Shown here: positions 16,874 to 25,547 of the stretch, in pieces
Layout: every line of letters starts with the position of its first letter
Position numbering within the stretch: the first letter of the stretch is position 1
NCBI GenBank assembly: GCA_018261735.1
Contig: JAGTRM010000039.1
Location: 1 to 32,995, forward strand
Direction of reading: 5' to 3'
Origin: Pseudomonadota bacterium
GTDB lineage: Bacteria > Pseudomonadota > Gammaproteobacteria > Burkholderiales > Chitinibacteraceae
DNA: 32,995 bases
The notes under the pieces: model-generated
The model's database searches: none
What the model saw: the letters and a program-made list of their open reading frames with translations, nothing else
Told to the model about the DNA's origin: nothing
Made by a program: the position numbers and the translations under genes

Positions 16874-17613
16874 AGATTTGCGCGCTGATCCCGGTCTACA
16901 ACCACGAACACGCGGTCGGCATGGTCGTGCAGCAGGTGCTCGCACAGGGCCTGCCCTGCGTGCTGGTCGACGACGGCAGCGATACGCCCTGCCGGCAGGT
17001 ACTGGAACAGTTGCAAGCCGAATACCCTGAAATCGTCACGCTGCGGCGCCTGCCCGTCAATCAGGGCAAGGGCGGCGCGGTGCTGGCCGGGATGCAGGCA
17101 GCGCATGAGGCAGGCTTCACGCATGCGCTGCAGATCGATGCCGACGGTCAGCACGATACCGGTGCGATTGCGGATTTCGTCGCCGCCAGCCGGGCAGAGC
17201 CGGCCGCGGTGATCTGCGGCTATCCGCTTTACGATGCCTCGGTGCCTCGTGCGCGGCTTTACGGGCGCTATGCCACGCATGTCTGGGTCTGGATCAACAC
17301 GCTGTCGCTACGCATCCGCGATTCAATGTGCGGTTTCCGCCTCTATCCGCTGGCTGCCACGCTGGCCGTGGCAGAAAACGGCCATATTGGTCGACGCATG
17401 GATTTCGACACTGAAATTCTGGTACGCATGGATTGGGCGGGTATCCGAATCGTCAACCGCCCGACCCGCGTGCACTACCCGCTCGATGGTGTTTCGCACT
17501 TCGATGCACTGCACGACAACCTGCGCATCAGCCTGATGCATACCCGGCTCTTTTTCGGCATGTTGCCCCGTTCTCCGCGCTTATTGTGGCGGCTGTTACG
17601 AGGAGAAGCCTGA
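16870..17613 (+). CDS. apeJ: Family 2 glycosyltransferase of the aryl polyene cluster
   Basis: A 247-residue GT-A fold glycosyltransferase of the dolichol-phosphate-mannose-synthase-like GT2 type. The N-terminal ALIPVYNH, LVDDGS (about 32-37), NQGKGGAV and the metal site DADGQH (90-95) are all present. It is soluble or peripheral, with no clear membrane helix. It probably adds a sugar to the lipid anchor of the polyene. In many clusters this domain is fused to the LpxL-type acyltransferase encoded next (together ApeJ); here they are two genes that overlap by one base (TGATG). The symbol is therefore shared. The start overlaps the preceding stop (ATGA). Confidence 0.88.
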   Translation: MKICALIPVYNHEHAVGMVVQQVLAQGLPCVLVDDGSDTPCRQVLEQLQAEYPEIVTLRRLPVNQGKGGAVLAGMQAAHEAGFTHALQIDADGQHDTGAIADFVAASRAEPAAVICGYPLYDASVPRARLYGRYATHVWVWINTLSLRIRDSMCGFRLYPLAATLAVAENGHIGRRMDFDTEILVRMDWAGIRIVNRPTRVHYPLDGVSHFDALHDNLRISLMHTRLFFGMLPRSPRLLWRLLRGEA

Positions 17614-18554
17614 TGCATTGGGCAACACTGCGTGAAACCACCTCGCACACTGGCACCCGCATTCTGCTGGCCTTGTACCGGTTCGGCGGTCTGCGCCTGT
17701 TCCGGATCTGCACCTGGCCGGTACTGGCTTGGTATGTTTGGCGCCAGCCACCGGCTCGCCAGGCTTCGCGCGATTACCTGCAGCGCTTGCATACTGCCAG
17801 CGGTGGCACAACGCCACGCCCGACCACATGGCAAGTGATTCGCCATTTCGGTGCATTTGCCGAGACCCTATTGGAAAAACTGGTCATCACCACGCCAACT
17901 ACGCTCGACGCCATTCGGCATACACTCAGCGGCGAAGAACACATCCAGGCGCTGCTAGCGCGCGGCCAGGGCGCCGTGCTGGTGACTGCACACACTGGCA
18001 ATTTCGAACTGTGCCGACTCTTGGCCCGGGCCCGGGGCGATATCCGCATCAATGTGCTGGTCCATACCGAACATGCGCGCAACTTCAACGCCATGTTGCA
18101 CGAAGCCAGCCCGGATGCTGCACTTAACCTGATCCATATCACCGGACTGGATACCGCGGTCGCCATGATGCTGACCGAGCGCATCGATCGCGGTGAATTC
18201 GTCGTGATCGCCGGCGACCGCATTCCCGTCGCCAACGCAAAGGAAGTCGTGAGCTGCAATTTTCTCGGTGCGCCTGCACGTTTTCCCCTTGGACCCTGGT
18301 TGATGGCGAGCATTTTCCAATGCCCATTACTGGCCGTATTGGGCAGCCGGCAAGGCGATGTTTATCACTTGGCCATCACCCCCCTCGCCGGTGAAGTTCG
18401 ACTTCCCCGCAAGGGACGGCGCGAAGCCGGGCAAGCTTTGGTTGCCGATTACGCCCGGCTGCTCGAAGCCGAGTGCCGCGCCGCGCCGTTGCAGTGGTTC
18501 AATTTCTTTCCATTCTGGGCGCCTAGCCCGGCTGACCGCGATACCTTGTCATGA
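17613..18554 (+). CDS. LpxL/HtrB-type lysophospholipid acyltransferase
   Basis: A 313-residue membrane-bound acyltransferase of the lipid A secondary acyltransferase family. The catalytic pair is His127 and Glu132 in AHTGNFE (H-X4-E). A hydrophobic helix is near residues 27-43, and GDRIPVA and FPLGPWLMA follow as in the LpxL family. In aryl polyene clusters it is the C-terminal half of the ApeJ-type protein; here it stands alone. It likely transfers an acyl chain, possibly the polyene itself, from ACP to the glycolipid acceptor. The start overlaps the glycosyltransferase stop by one base. Confidence 0.87.
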   Translation: MHWATLRETTSHTGTRILLALYRFGGLRLFRICTWPVLAWYVWRQPPARQASRDYLQRLHTASGGTTPRPTTWQVIRHFGAFAETLLEKLVITTPTTLDAIRHTLSGEEHIQALLARGQGAVLVTAHTGNFELCRLLARARGDIRINVLVHTEHARNFNAMLHEASPDAALNLIHITGLDTAVAMMLTERIDRGEFVVIAGDRIPVANAKEVVSCNFLGAPARFPLGPWLMASIFQCPLLAVLGSRQGDVYHLAITPLAGEVRLPRKGRREAGQALVADYARLLEAECRAAPLQWFNFFPFWAPSPADRDTLS

Positions 18555-20092
18555 CAAAAACCATTTCTTTCGGCGCCACGCCGCTGCCCCCCGACGCCAT
18601 CGTGCGCATCGCCCGCCGCGAAGCCCGCGCGATTCTTGATCCTGCACCTGAATTGCGCGCGCGGATCGACGCCGGCGCCGCCTTCCTCGATCGCTTGCTC
18701 GCAGAGGATGGCGTGATTTACGGCGTGACCACTGGCTATGGCGATTCCTGCACCGTCAGCATCCCGCCCGAACTCGTCGCCGAACTGCCGCACCACCTGT
18801 TCACATACCACGGTTGCGGGCTGGGCGAACACTTCGACGAAGAAGCCACGCGCGCGATTCTTGCCGCCCGGCTGGCTTCGCTCAGCTGTGGCTATTCCGG
18901 CGTGAGCTGGGCGCTGCTCGAACAACTGCAGGCGCTGCTTGAACACGACATCCTGCCGCTGATTCCGTCCGAAGGCTCGGTCGGCGCCAGCGGCGATTTG
19001 ACGCCGCTTTCCTACGTGGCCGCCGCGCTGTGCGGCGAGCGCGAGGTACGCTTCCGGGGCGAGGTCATTCCCGCCCGTTCGGCACTGGCCGCCTGCGGGC
19101 TGACGCCATTGCGACTGCGGCCCAAGGAAGGCCTGGCAATCATGAACGGCACCGCGGTGATGACCGCGCTTGCCTGCCTCGCGCTCGATCGCGCCGACCA
19201 ACTGGCACGCCTGGCAACCCGCATCACCGCATTGGCAGTCGTGGCCAGCGGCGGCAATCCGCATCATTTCGACGAAACGCTGTTCTCAGTCAAGCCGCAT
19301 CCGGGTCTGCAGCAGGTCGCCCGCAACTTGCGCGCCGATCTGGGTGAAGGCCGGGCCAGCCGCAACGACCACCGCCTGCAGGACCGCTACTCGCTGCGCT
19401 GCGCGCCGCACGTGATCGGCGTGCTCGAAGACGCGCTGCCCTTCCTGCGCACCATGATCAGCAATGAACTCAACAGCGCCAACGACAACCCGATCATCGA
19501 CGGCATCGGCGAGCGCGTGCTGCACGGCGGGCATTTTTATGGCGGACACATCGCGTTTGCCATGGACAGCCTGAAGAATTTGGCTGCCAACGTTGCCGAC
19601 CTGCTCGACCGCCAGATGGCGCTGCTGGTCGATGCGCGCTACAACCATGGCCTGCCGGCCAATCTCTCAGGCGCCAGCGGACCGCGCGCGGCGATCAATC
19701 ACGGATTGAAAGCGCTGCAGATCAGCGTGTCGGCCTGGACCGCCGAAGCGCTCAAGCACACGATGCCAGCGTCCGTGTTCTCGCGCTCGACCGAATGCCA
19801 CAACCAGGACAAGGTGAGCATGGGCACCATCGCCGCACGCGATGCCCTGCGCGTGCTCACGCTAACCGAACAGGTCGTCGTGGCACTGCTGATCACCGTG
19901 CGCCAGGGCATCGCCCTGCGCGAACGTTGTCCGGAAGGCGCGCTGCCCTTGCAGGCCGAAGCCACTGCTTTCCTCGCCGACCTGAACGCGCGCATCCCGT
20001 TCATCGAGGAAGATGTCGCGCTCGAGCCGCTGCTGCGCAGCCTGCTCATCGACCTGCACGCCCATACTTGGAGCCCGTATGCCACATCGTAA
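18551..20092 (+). CDS. Aromatic amino acid ammonia lyase (HAL/TAL/PAL family)
   Basis: A 513-residue MIO-type ammonia lyase. The Ala-Ser-Gly triad at about 146-148 (GSVGASGDLTPLSY) cyclises to the MIO group. YGVTTGYG carries the catalytic Tyr57, and NSANDNPI and FSRSTECHNQDKVSMG are standard. It should remove ammonia from an aromatic amino acid, most likely tyrosine to 4-coumarate, supplying the aryl starter for the ligase encoded upstream. The selectivity pair is Tyr86-His87 (TYHGCGLG), whereas known tyrosine lyases often have His-Leu and histidine lyases Ser-His at the same sites. Substrate is thus inferred from context. It overlaps both neighbours. Confidence 0.9.
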   Translation: MTKTISFGATPLPPDAIVRIARREARAILDPAPELRARIDAGAAFLDRLLAEDGVIYGVTTGYGDSCTVSIPPELVAELPHHLFTYHGCGLGEHFDEEATRAILAARLASLSCGYSGVSWALLEQLQALLEHDILPLIPSEGSVGASGDLTPLSYVAAALCGEREVRFRGEVIPARSALAACGLTPLRLRPKEGLAIMNGTAVMTALACLALDRADQLARLATRITALAVVASGGNPHHFDETLFSVKPHPGLQQVARNLRADLGEGRASRNDHRLQDRYSLRCAPHVIGVLEDALPFLRTMISNELNSANDNPIIDGIGERVLHGGHFYGGHIAFAMDSLKNLAANVADLLDRQMALLVDARYNHGLPANLSGASGPRAAINHGLKALQISVSAWTAEALKHTMPASVFSRSTECHNQDKVSMGTIAARDALRVLTLTEQVVVALLITVRQGIALRERCPEGALPLQAEATAFLADLNARIPFIEEDVALEPLLRSLLIDLHAHTWSPYATS

Positions 20093-20507
20093 AGCCGAGG
20101 TGCAGTGGCAGATTCCGTTCCATGACCTCGATCCGATGGAAGTCGTCTGGCACGGCAACTACGCGCGCTATTTCGAATACGCGCGCACGGCGCTGCTGCA
20201 AAGCTTTGATTACGACTACCCGCAGATGCGCGAATCGGGCTATGCCTGGCCGGTGATCGACCTGGCCGTACGCTATGTCCGTCCGCTGGTTTACCAGCAG
20301 CGCATCGTGATCCGCGCCACGCTCATGGAATGGGAGCACCGGCTCAAGATCAACTATGAAATTCGCGATGCGCAAAGCGGCGAGCGCCTGACGCGCGGCC
20401 ATACCGTGCAGGTCGCGGTGAAACTGCCACAGATGTCGATGTGCTTCGTCTCCCCAGCCATCCTGTTTGATAAACTCGGAGTCCCCGTGCCATGCGACGC
20501 CGCCTGA
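20079..20507 (+). CDS. apeK: Thioesterase of the 4HBT hotdog family
   Basis: A 142-residue hotdog thioesterase. The N-terminal FHDLDPMEVVWHGNYARYFEYAR (about residues 14-36) is the 4-hydroxybenzoyl-CoA thioesterase motif. Asp18 (or Asp16) and His25-Gly-Asn-Tyr sit in the active site. It should hydrolyse stalled or finished chains from ACP, and is often described as an editing or release enzyme in aryl polyene biosynthesis. It overlaps the ammonia lyase gene by 14 bases and the LolA-like gene by 16, the longest overlaps in the operon. Confidence 0.9.
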   Translation: MPHRKAEVQWQIPFHDLDPMEVVWHGNYARYFEYARTALLQSFDYDYPQMRESGYAWPVIDLAVRYVRPLVYQQRIVIRATLMEWEHRLKINYEIRDAQSGERLTRGHTVQVAVKLPQMSMCFVSPAILFDKLGVPVPCDAA

Positions 20508-21106
20508 TCACACTGACCCTGCTGCTCGCCAGCATGAGTGCTTGCGCCGATGAGCTGATCACCCGCATCCAGCAACAATTGAGCGATGCCCCGGTCTTGC
20601 GCGGCGAATTCGTGCAGACACGAGAACTCGCCGGTCTGAAGAAACCGCTCAAGTCGAGCGGGCGCATGCTGGTCGACAAGACCCGCGGCGTGCTGTGGAA
20701 AACCGAAAAACCCATCGCCGGCACGCTGCGCATCAGCCGGCAGGAAATCGTGCAGAAAGACGGCCAGCAGATCCTGATGCGTCTTTCGGCCGAAAAGGAA
20801 CCGGTGGTCAAGACCGTCGGCAGCGTGCTGTTCTCGCTGTTTGCCGGTGACCTCGCCACGCTGGAGCGCTATTTCAGCCATACCGGCTCCCTTCAACGCC
20901 GCGACGGCCAGCGCGGCTGGGAGCTGCAACTGACGCCGCGTGAGTCTGCCCTGGCGCGCCTGATCCAGCGCATCGAACTCAAGGGCAGCAGTACAGCCGA
21001 AGAAGTCGTGCTCAAGGCCGAAAGCGGCGATCTGACGCGCATTGAATTCCGCCGTGTGTCGACAGCAAGCACGCTCTCAGCCGCCGAGGTGGCCGAATTT
21101 GAGTAA
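20492..21106 (+). CDS. apeL: LolA-like periplasmic lipid carrier
   Basis: A 204-residue exported protein with an N-terminal signal peptide (RRRLITLTLLLASMSACA). The body has LolA-type features: GEFVQTRELAGLKKPLKSSG, MLVDKTRGVLWKTEKP and a run of beta strands ending with LTRIEFRRV. It probably shields the lipid-linked polyene while it crosses the periplasm to the outer membrane. SMSAC resembles a lipobox imperfectly, so either free periplasmic or lipid-anchored is possible. The gene overlaps the thioesterase gene upstream and the exporter gene downstream. Confidence 0.87.
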   Translation: MRRRLITLTLLLASMSACADELITRIQQQLSDAPVLRGEFVQTRELAGLKKPLKSSGRMLVDKTRGVLWKTEKPIAGTLRISRQEIVQKDGQQILMRLSAEKEPVVKTVGSVLFSLFAGDLATLERYFSHTGSLQRRDGQRGWELQLTPRESALARLIQRIELKGSSTAEEVVLKAESGDLTRIEFRRVSTASTLSAAEVAEFE

Positions 21107-23387
21107 GACAGCCTGGTTCCGGCTCGCGGCCGGCCTGCTCCTGCTGCTGAGCCTCTGGGCCGGAGCCAGCCTGTGGCATCAGCGCGACACACTTGGATCC
21201 CGCATCGACAGCGATCTGTTCGCCCTGCTGCCGCACAACGAGCGCGATCCGCTGGCGGAAACCGCACTCAGTCGCCTCGCCCAGCAGGGCGAGCGCCAGC
21301 TGGTGATCCTGGTCGGGCACCGCGATGCCAACCAAGCCATGCAAGCCGCGCGCGATTACGCCGGCAGGATGGCCGGCCTGCCGCTGCACGCACGCGATCT
21401 TCCCGGCGACATGGCCGGCTTGCGCGATTTCTACGCCCCTTACCGGCAAGGGTTGCTGACCGTTGCAGACCGCGAACAACTGGAAAAACAAACGCCGCAG
21501 GCTGCCTTCGAGCAGGCCATGAGCCTTGCCTTCTCGCCGTTTTCCGCAGGAGGGCTCGCCTGGCAGGACGATCCGTTCGGACATTACAGCCACTGGCTGC
21601 TGGAGCTCGCCGCCGGTACGCGGGTGCGTCCGCAAAACGGCATGCTGATGACCGAAGCGGGGGGCATGCATTACGCCGTGTTGCTGCGCGAATTGCCGGG
21701 CAGCGCGTTCTCCTTCGATTTGCAGGAACAGATCGTGCCGGCGCTCGATACCATTGGCGCCACTGTCCTCGCAAGCAATCCCGGCATTGAGATCCGTCGT
21801 GCCGGCGTCATCCTGCATGCGGCTGCAGCAACGCAAACCGCACAGCAGGAAATCTCGGTCATCGGCCTGGGTAGCACCGCCGGCATTCTGTTGCTGGTGT
21901 TTCTGGTCTGGCGCGGCTGGCAAGCGCCGCTGCTGGTTTGCCTGGCATTGGGAGTCGGCACCTTGATAGCCACGGCGCTGGCTTTTGCCCTCTTTCCCAA
22001 GGTGCATGTCCTGACGCTGGTTTTCGGTGCGAGCCTCGTCGGTGTTGCAGAAGATTACGCCTTGCATGCCCTGGTTCACGCGTTGGAAGACGATACGCCG
22101 CTGCTGCAACGCTATCGCCATCTGCTGCCGGGCATGCTGCTCGCAATGCTGACCACGGTACTGGGCTATCTCGGGCTGGCGCTGACGCCCTTCCCCGGAC
22201 TGATCCAAATGGCCGTGTTTTCCGTCAGCGGCATCATCGCCGCCTGGCTGGCCGTCATGCTCTGGTATCCGCTGCTCGGACCGGTGCGCATGAACCCCAG
22301 CTGGCTAGCCCGCCGCTATCTGCATAGCCCGCGCAACTGGCAACCGAAGCGTCCGCTAATCATCATCTCCGGCATCCTGTTGCTGGCACTGGTCGTGGTA
22401 GGCGCGACCCGGTTCAGGGTTCACGACGATATCCGTTCGCTGGCGGGACTAAACCCGCAATTGCTGGCCGATCAGGTCGCCGCCAATCGGATACTCGGAT
22501 TGCCAAGTCCGGCGCAGATGTTCATCGTCACCGGCTCCGATGCCGAAACTGTCCTGCAGCGCGAAGAGGCCCTGGCGGAAAAACTGGAAGGATTCGTACG
22601 TCGTGGCCAGCTCAGTGGCTTCGATGCCATCAGTCGCTGGCTGCCCTCGCAAGCGCGCCAGCAAGCCGACCGGCAGTTGCAGGCCCGGCTTGTCGCAGCC
22701 CGCGAGCAACTGGCCAGCGAACTCGGTCTTCCGGCTGGCTGGATCAAGCCAGCCCAAGCGCCGCTGCTGGATTTCGCGCACTGGCAGGTCAGCCCGGTGG
22801 CCGATGCCGCACGTCATCTCTGGCTCGGCCAGGGGCCGGCTGGACAAGTGGGTAGCATGGTTCTGCTCAAAGGTTTGAGTGATCCTGCAGTGACCACCGC
22901 ACTGGCAGAACTGGATGCCCCCAACGTGCGCTGGATCGATAAACCGGCGGAGATTTCCCGCCTGTTCGGTCGCTACCGGGTACTACTATCCTGGGTATTG
23001 CTCGCCGGTTACGTGGCAACGATCGTCTTGCTGTTCCCCCGCTACCGCCGCGAATCCTGGCGCATCCTGCTCCCGCCTGCAGCCGCCAGCGTGCTCACCC
23101 TGGCCTTGCATGGCCTGTTCGGCCAGCCACTGCAATTGTTGAACCTGGTCGCGCTGCTATTGATTCTGGGCATGGGTGTCGATTACGGCATTTTTCTGCA
23201 GGAAAACCCGCAAGACCGACGCGGCCGTCTGGCGATCACGCTGGCCGCCGGCACCACGCTGCTCTCGTTCGGCCTGCTCGCACTGAGCAGCACGCCGGCC
23301 CTGCAAAGCTTCGGCCTGACCATGTTGTTGGGCGTGTTGCTGGTCTGGGCACTGGCACTGGTTTTCCGACCGGGGCAACAAGCATGA
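21099..23387 (+). CDS. apeM: MMPL/RND-type exporter of aryl polyene lipid
   Basis: A 762-residue inner-membrane exporter of the MMPL type (COG4258). One N-terminal helix (about 8-26) precedes a periplasmic domain. Helices 2-6 follow (about 267-420), then a second periplasmic domain, and a last bundle (about 625-760) with LLILGMGVDYGIFLQE, the conserved charged GxxxDYG motif; GASLVGVAEDYALHAL is its counterpart in the first bundle. It should extract the lipid-linked polyene from the inner membrane. I chose a TTG start at 21099. It overlaps the apeL stop, has GAGGT about 8 bases ahead and is followed directly by the first helix; upstream starts would lie deep in apeL. Confidence 0.87.
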   Translation: MSKTAWFRLAAGLLLLLSLWAGASLWHQRDTLGSRIDSDLFALLPHNERDPLAETALSRLAQQGERQLVILVGHRDANQAMQAARDYAGRMAGLPLHARDLPGDMAGLRDFYAPYRQGLLTVADREQLEKQTPQAAFEQAMSLAFSPFSAGGLAWQDDPFGHYSHWLLELAAGTRVRPQNGMLMTEAGGMHYAVLLRELPGSAFSFDLQEQIVPALDTIGATVLASNPGIEIRRAGVILHAAAATQTAQQEISVIGLGSTAGILLLVFLVWRGWQAPLLVCLALGVGTLIATALAFALFPKVHVLTLVFGASLVGVAEDYALHALVHALEDDTPLLQRYRHLLPGMLLAMLTTVLGYLGLALTPFPGLIQMAVFSVSGIIAAWLAVMLWYPLLGPVRMNPSWLARRYLHSPRNWQPKRPLIIISGILLLALVVVGATRFRVHDDIRSLAGLNPQLLADQVAANRILGLPSPAQMFIVTGSDAETVLQREEALAEKLEGFVRRGQLSGFDAISRWLPSQARQQADRQLQARLVAAREQLASELGLPAGWIKPAQAPLLDFAHWQVSPVADAARHLWLGQGPAGQVGSMVLLKGLSDPAVTTALAELDAPNVRWIDKPAEISRLFGRYRVLLSWVLLAGYVATIVLLFPRYRRESWRILLPPAAASVLTLALHGLFGQPLQLLNLVALLLILGMGVDYGIFLQENPQDRRGRLAITLAAGTTLLSFGLLALSSTPALQSFGLTMLLGVLLVWALALVFRPGQQA

Positions 23388-23938
23388 GATCACTGCATAA
23401 AAACCTGTGCGTGTTGCTTGCCAGCCTGCTGCTCAACGCCTGCACCCGCTGGGGCGACCTGCCGTTGCTGCAAATCGATCCGGCAGCGCTGGGGCCGGCA
23501 CAGGTGGCGCAACAGCGCATGCAACTGAGTTGGCGCGGCGAGACGCATGTGCTCGAAAACGTACTCGAATCCGGCCCCGACGGGCTGCAGGTGGTGGGTC
23601 TGGCCATGGGCCTGCGCGTTTACAGTTTCAGCTATGACGGGCACAAGCTGCAGACCGGCCCGGGCCACCTGCCGCGCGGGCTATCGGAACAGCGCATCGC
23701 CAACGACCTGCTGCTGACCCACGCGCCACTGGATGCGCTCGTCAACGCAATGCCGGTTGGCTGGCAGATTACGGAGCAGACCACCGCCGCGGGTCAGCGC
23801 CAGCGTCTGCTGCAACAAGACAAGGAAACTGTGATCGAGGTCAAGTATGATGCCGGCGCGCCGTGGGCGGGCCGCAGCGTGTTGATTCACCACCGCGACG
23901 GCTACCAACTGATACTCGATTCGGTCAGCGAGACATGA
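23384..23938 (+). CDS. apeN: DUF3261 outer-membrane lipoprotein of the aryl polyene cluster
   Basis: A 184-residue predicted lipoprotein. The signal peptide ends with the lipobox LLNAC, Cys at residue 20. The residue after Cys is Thr, not Asp, so the Lol sorting rule predicts the outer membrane. The DUF3261 family is restricted largely to aryl polyene-type clusters. By analogy with LolB it probably accepts the pigment lipid from the LolA-like carrier and inserts it in the outer membrane; this is inference. It starts inside the exporter stop (ATGA) and ends inside the next start (ATGA). Confidence 0.85.
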   Translation: MRSLHKNLCVLLASLLLNACTRWGDLPLLQIDPAALGPAQVAQQRMQLSWRGETHVLENVLESGPDGLQVVGLAMGLRVYSFSYDGHKLQTGPGHLPRGLSEQRIANDLLLTHAPLDALVNAMPVGWQITEQTTAAGQRQRLLQQDKETVIEVKYDAGAPWAGRSVLIHHRDGYQLILDSVSET

Positions 23939-25101
23939 AGACTTATCTGAATCATCTGGGAGTAATCTGCGCACTGGGCGATGGCGTCGCAGCCGTGCGC
24001 GAGCAGTTGTTCGCCGGCACGAGTCCCGGCATGCGAAGCACCGAGCAATACAGTCCGTGCCATCCGCGCACGCTGGGCCTGGTCGATGCCGAATTGCCAG
24101 CACTCGATCACCATCCGATGCAGCTACGCTCGCGCAACAATGCGCTGCTTCTGCATGCCCTCGAACAGATTCGGCCTGCGGTTGAGGCACTCAAGGCAAA
24201 AACACCGGCGCATCGTATCGCCGTCATTCTCGGCACCAGTACCACCGGCATGGCCGAGAGCGAAGAGGCGCACCAGTTCCAGTGCCAGGAAGGCCGCTTC
24301 CCCGAGCGCTTCCATTACGCCCAGCAGGAGCTGGGCAGCCCGGCGCGCTTTCTTTCCGCCGAGTTGGGCGTGACCGGCCCGGCGTATGTGATCTCGACCG
24401 CCTGCACTTCCAGCGCCAAGGCGCTCGCCAGCGCAGCGCGCCTGTTGCAGGCGGGGTTGGCAGACGCGGTACTGGCTGGTGGCGTGGACACGCTGTGCCG
24501 CTTTACCGTGGCCGGGTTTGCCGCGCTGGAATCGATCGATGATGCGCCCTGCAACCCGTTTTCAGCCAACCGGCGCGGCATCAATATCGGCGAAGGCGCT
24601 GCGCTTTTCATCGTGAGTCGGGAGAGCGGCCCGGTTTGCCTTGCCGGCTGGGGAGAAAGCTCGGACGGTCACCATATTTCCGCGCCGGACCCCAGCGCTA
24701 ACGGCGCCAAGCTCGCAATCGGCAAGGCGTTGCAACGCGCCAGACTTGCTGCAGCGGACATCGGTTACATCAACCTGCACGGCACCGCCACGCAGCAGAA
24801 CGACGCGATGGAAAGCCGCGCGGTAGCAGAACTGCTGCCGGGCGTACCGGCCAGCTCGACCAAGCCGCTGACCGGGCACACGCTGGGCGCAGCCGGCGCG
24901 ATCGAAGCCGGGCTGTGCTGGCTCACATTGACCGATCAGGCTGGCCGCCTGCCACCGCACCATTGGGACGGCGTGCCCGATCCTGCCCTGCCTGCGCTGC
25001 CGTTTGTTGCGCCGGGTTCTACATCGAGTACAGTGCGCGCGGTGATCAGCAATTCCTTCGCCTTTGGCGGCAACAATATCGCCCTGGTGTTGACCCGATG
25101 A
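23935..25101 (+). CDS. apeO: Beta-ketoacyl-ACP synthase, partner of the chain-length factor
   Basis: A 388-residue ketosynthase. The nucleophile is Cys157 in STACTSSAKAL and the two histidines are His282 in LHGTATQQND and His315 in LTGHTLGAAGA, so the triad is intact. It should catalyse decarboxylative condensation of malonyl-ACP with the growing chain. In characterised aryl polyene systems ApeO pairs with ApeC. It has a short N-terminus compared with FabF, normal for this group. Overlaps of four bases (ATGA) bind it to both neighbours. Confidence 0.9.
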   Translation: MKTYLNHLGVICALGDGVAAVREQLFAGTSPGMRSTEQYSPCHPRTLGLVDAELPALDHHPMQLRSRNNALLLHALEQIRPAVEALKAKTPAHRIAVILGTSTTGMAESEEAHQFQCQEGRFPERFHYAQQELGSPARFLSAELGVTGPAYVISTACTSSAKALASAARLLQAGLADAVLAGGVDTLCRFTVAGFAALESIDDAPCNPFSANRRGINIGEGAALFIVSRESGPVCLAGWGESSDGHHISAPDPSANGAKLAIGKALQRARLAAADIGYINLHGTATQQNDAMESRAVAELLPGVPASSTKPLTGHTLGAAGAIEAGLCWLTLTDQAGRLPPHHWDGVPDPALPALPFVAPGSTSSTVRAVISNSFAFGGNNIALVLTR

Positions 25102-25547
25102 CCTTACCCCCCATTGCCGAACTTATCCCGCATAATGCGCCGATGATCCTGCTCGACCGGGTATTGGAAGTCGGCACGGACCAGCTAAGCGCCGAGGTCA
25201 CCCTCCGGCCCGATTCGCCGTTTTGCGACGGCCAGCGCGTCGGCGGCTGGGTCGGCATCGAATACATGGCCCAGAGCATCGCCGCACTGGCTGGCTGGAC
25301 CGCGCGACAGGTCAATGATCCGGTGCGCATCGGTTTTCTGCTCGGCACGCGCAAATACACCAGCCACACCCCCTGGTTCCACGCCGGCGAAACCCTGCAT
25401 ATTCATATCCAGCGTGAAATCGATGGCAACAACGGTGTCAGTGCAGTGGCTTGCCGCATCACGGCCCCGGATGGCCGGCTGCATGCCGAGGCCACGCTGA
25501 CCGTGTATCAGCCAGACAATCTTGAGGAGTTCCTTAAAACATCATGA
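25098..25547 (+). CDS. apeP: FabA/FabZ-like hotdog dehydratase
   Basis: A 149-residue hotdog protein. LIPHNAPMILLDRVLEV (about residues 9-25) carries the active-site histidine, and WVGIEYMAQSIAA (51-63) matches the ApeP/ApeI-type core helix with Glu55. It should dehydrate 3-hydroxyacyl-ACP to the trans-enoyl form and so build the conjugated polyene. In the Xenorhabdus system ApeP works as a heterodimer with ApeI; here the ApeI-like domain is the C-terminal part of the ligase fusion, so the heterodimer would have to form across that fusion. ATGA overlaps on both sides. Confidence 0.88.
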   Translation: MTLPPIAELIPHNAPMILLDRVLEVGTDQLSAEVTLRPDSPFCDGQRVGGWVGIEYMAQSIAALAGWTARQVNDPVRIGFLLGTRKYTSHTPWFHAGETLHIHIQREIDGNNGVSAVACRITAPDGRLHAEATLTVYQPDNLEEFLKTS

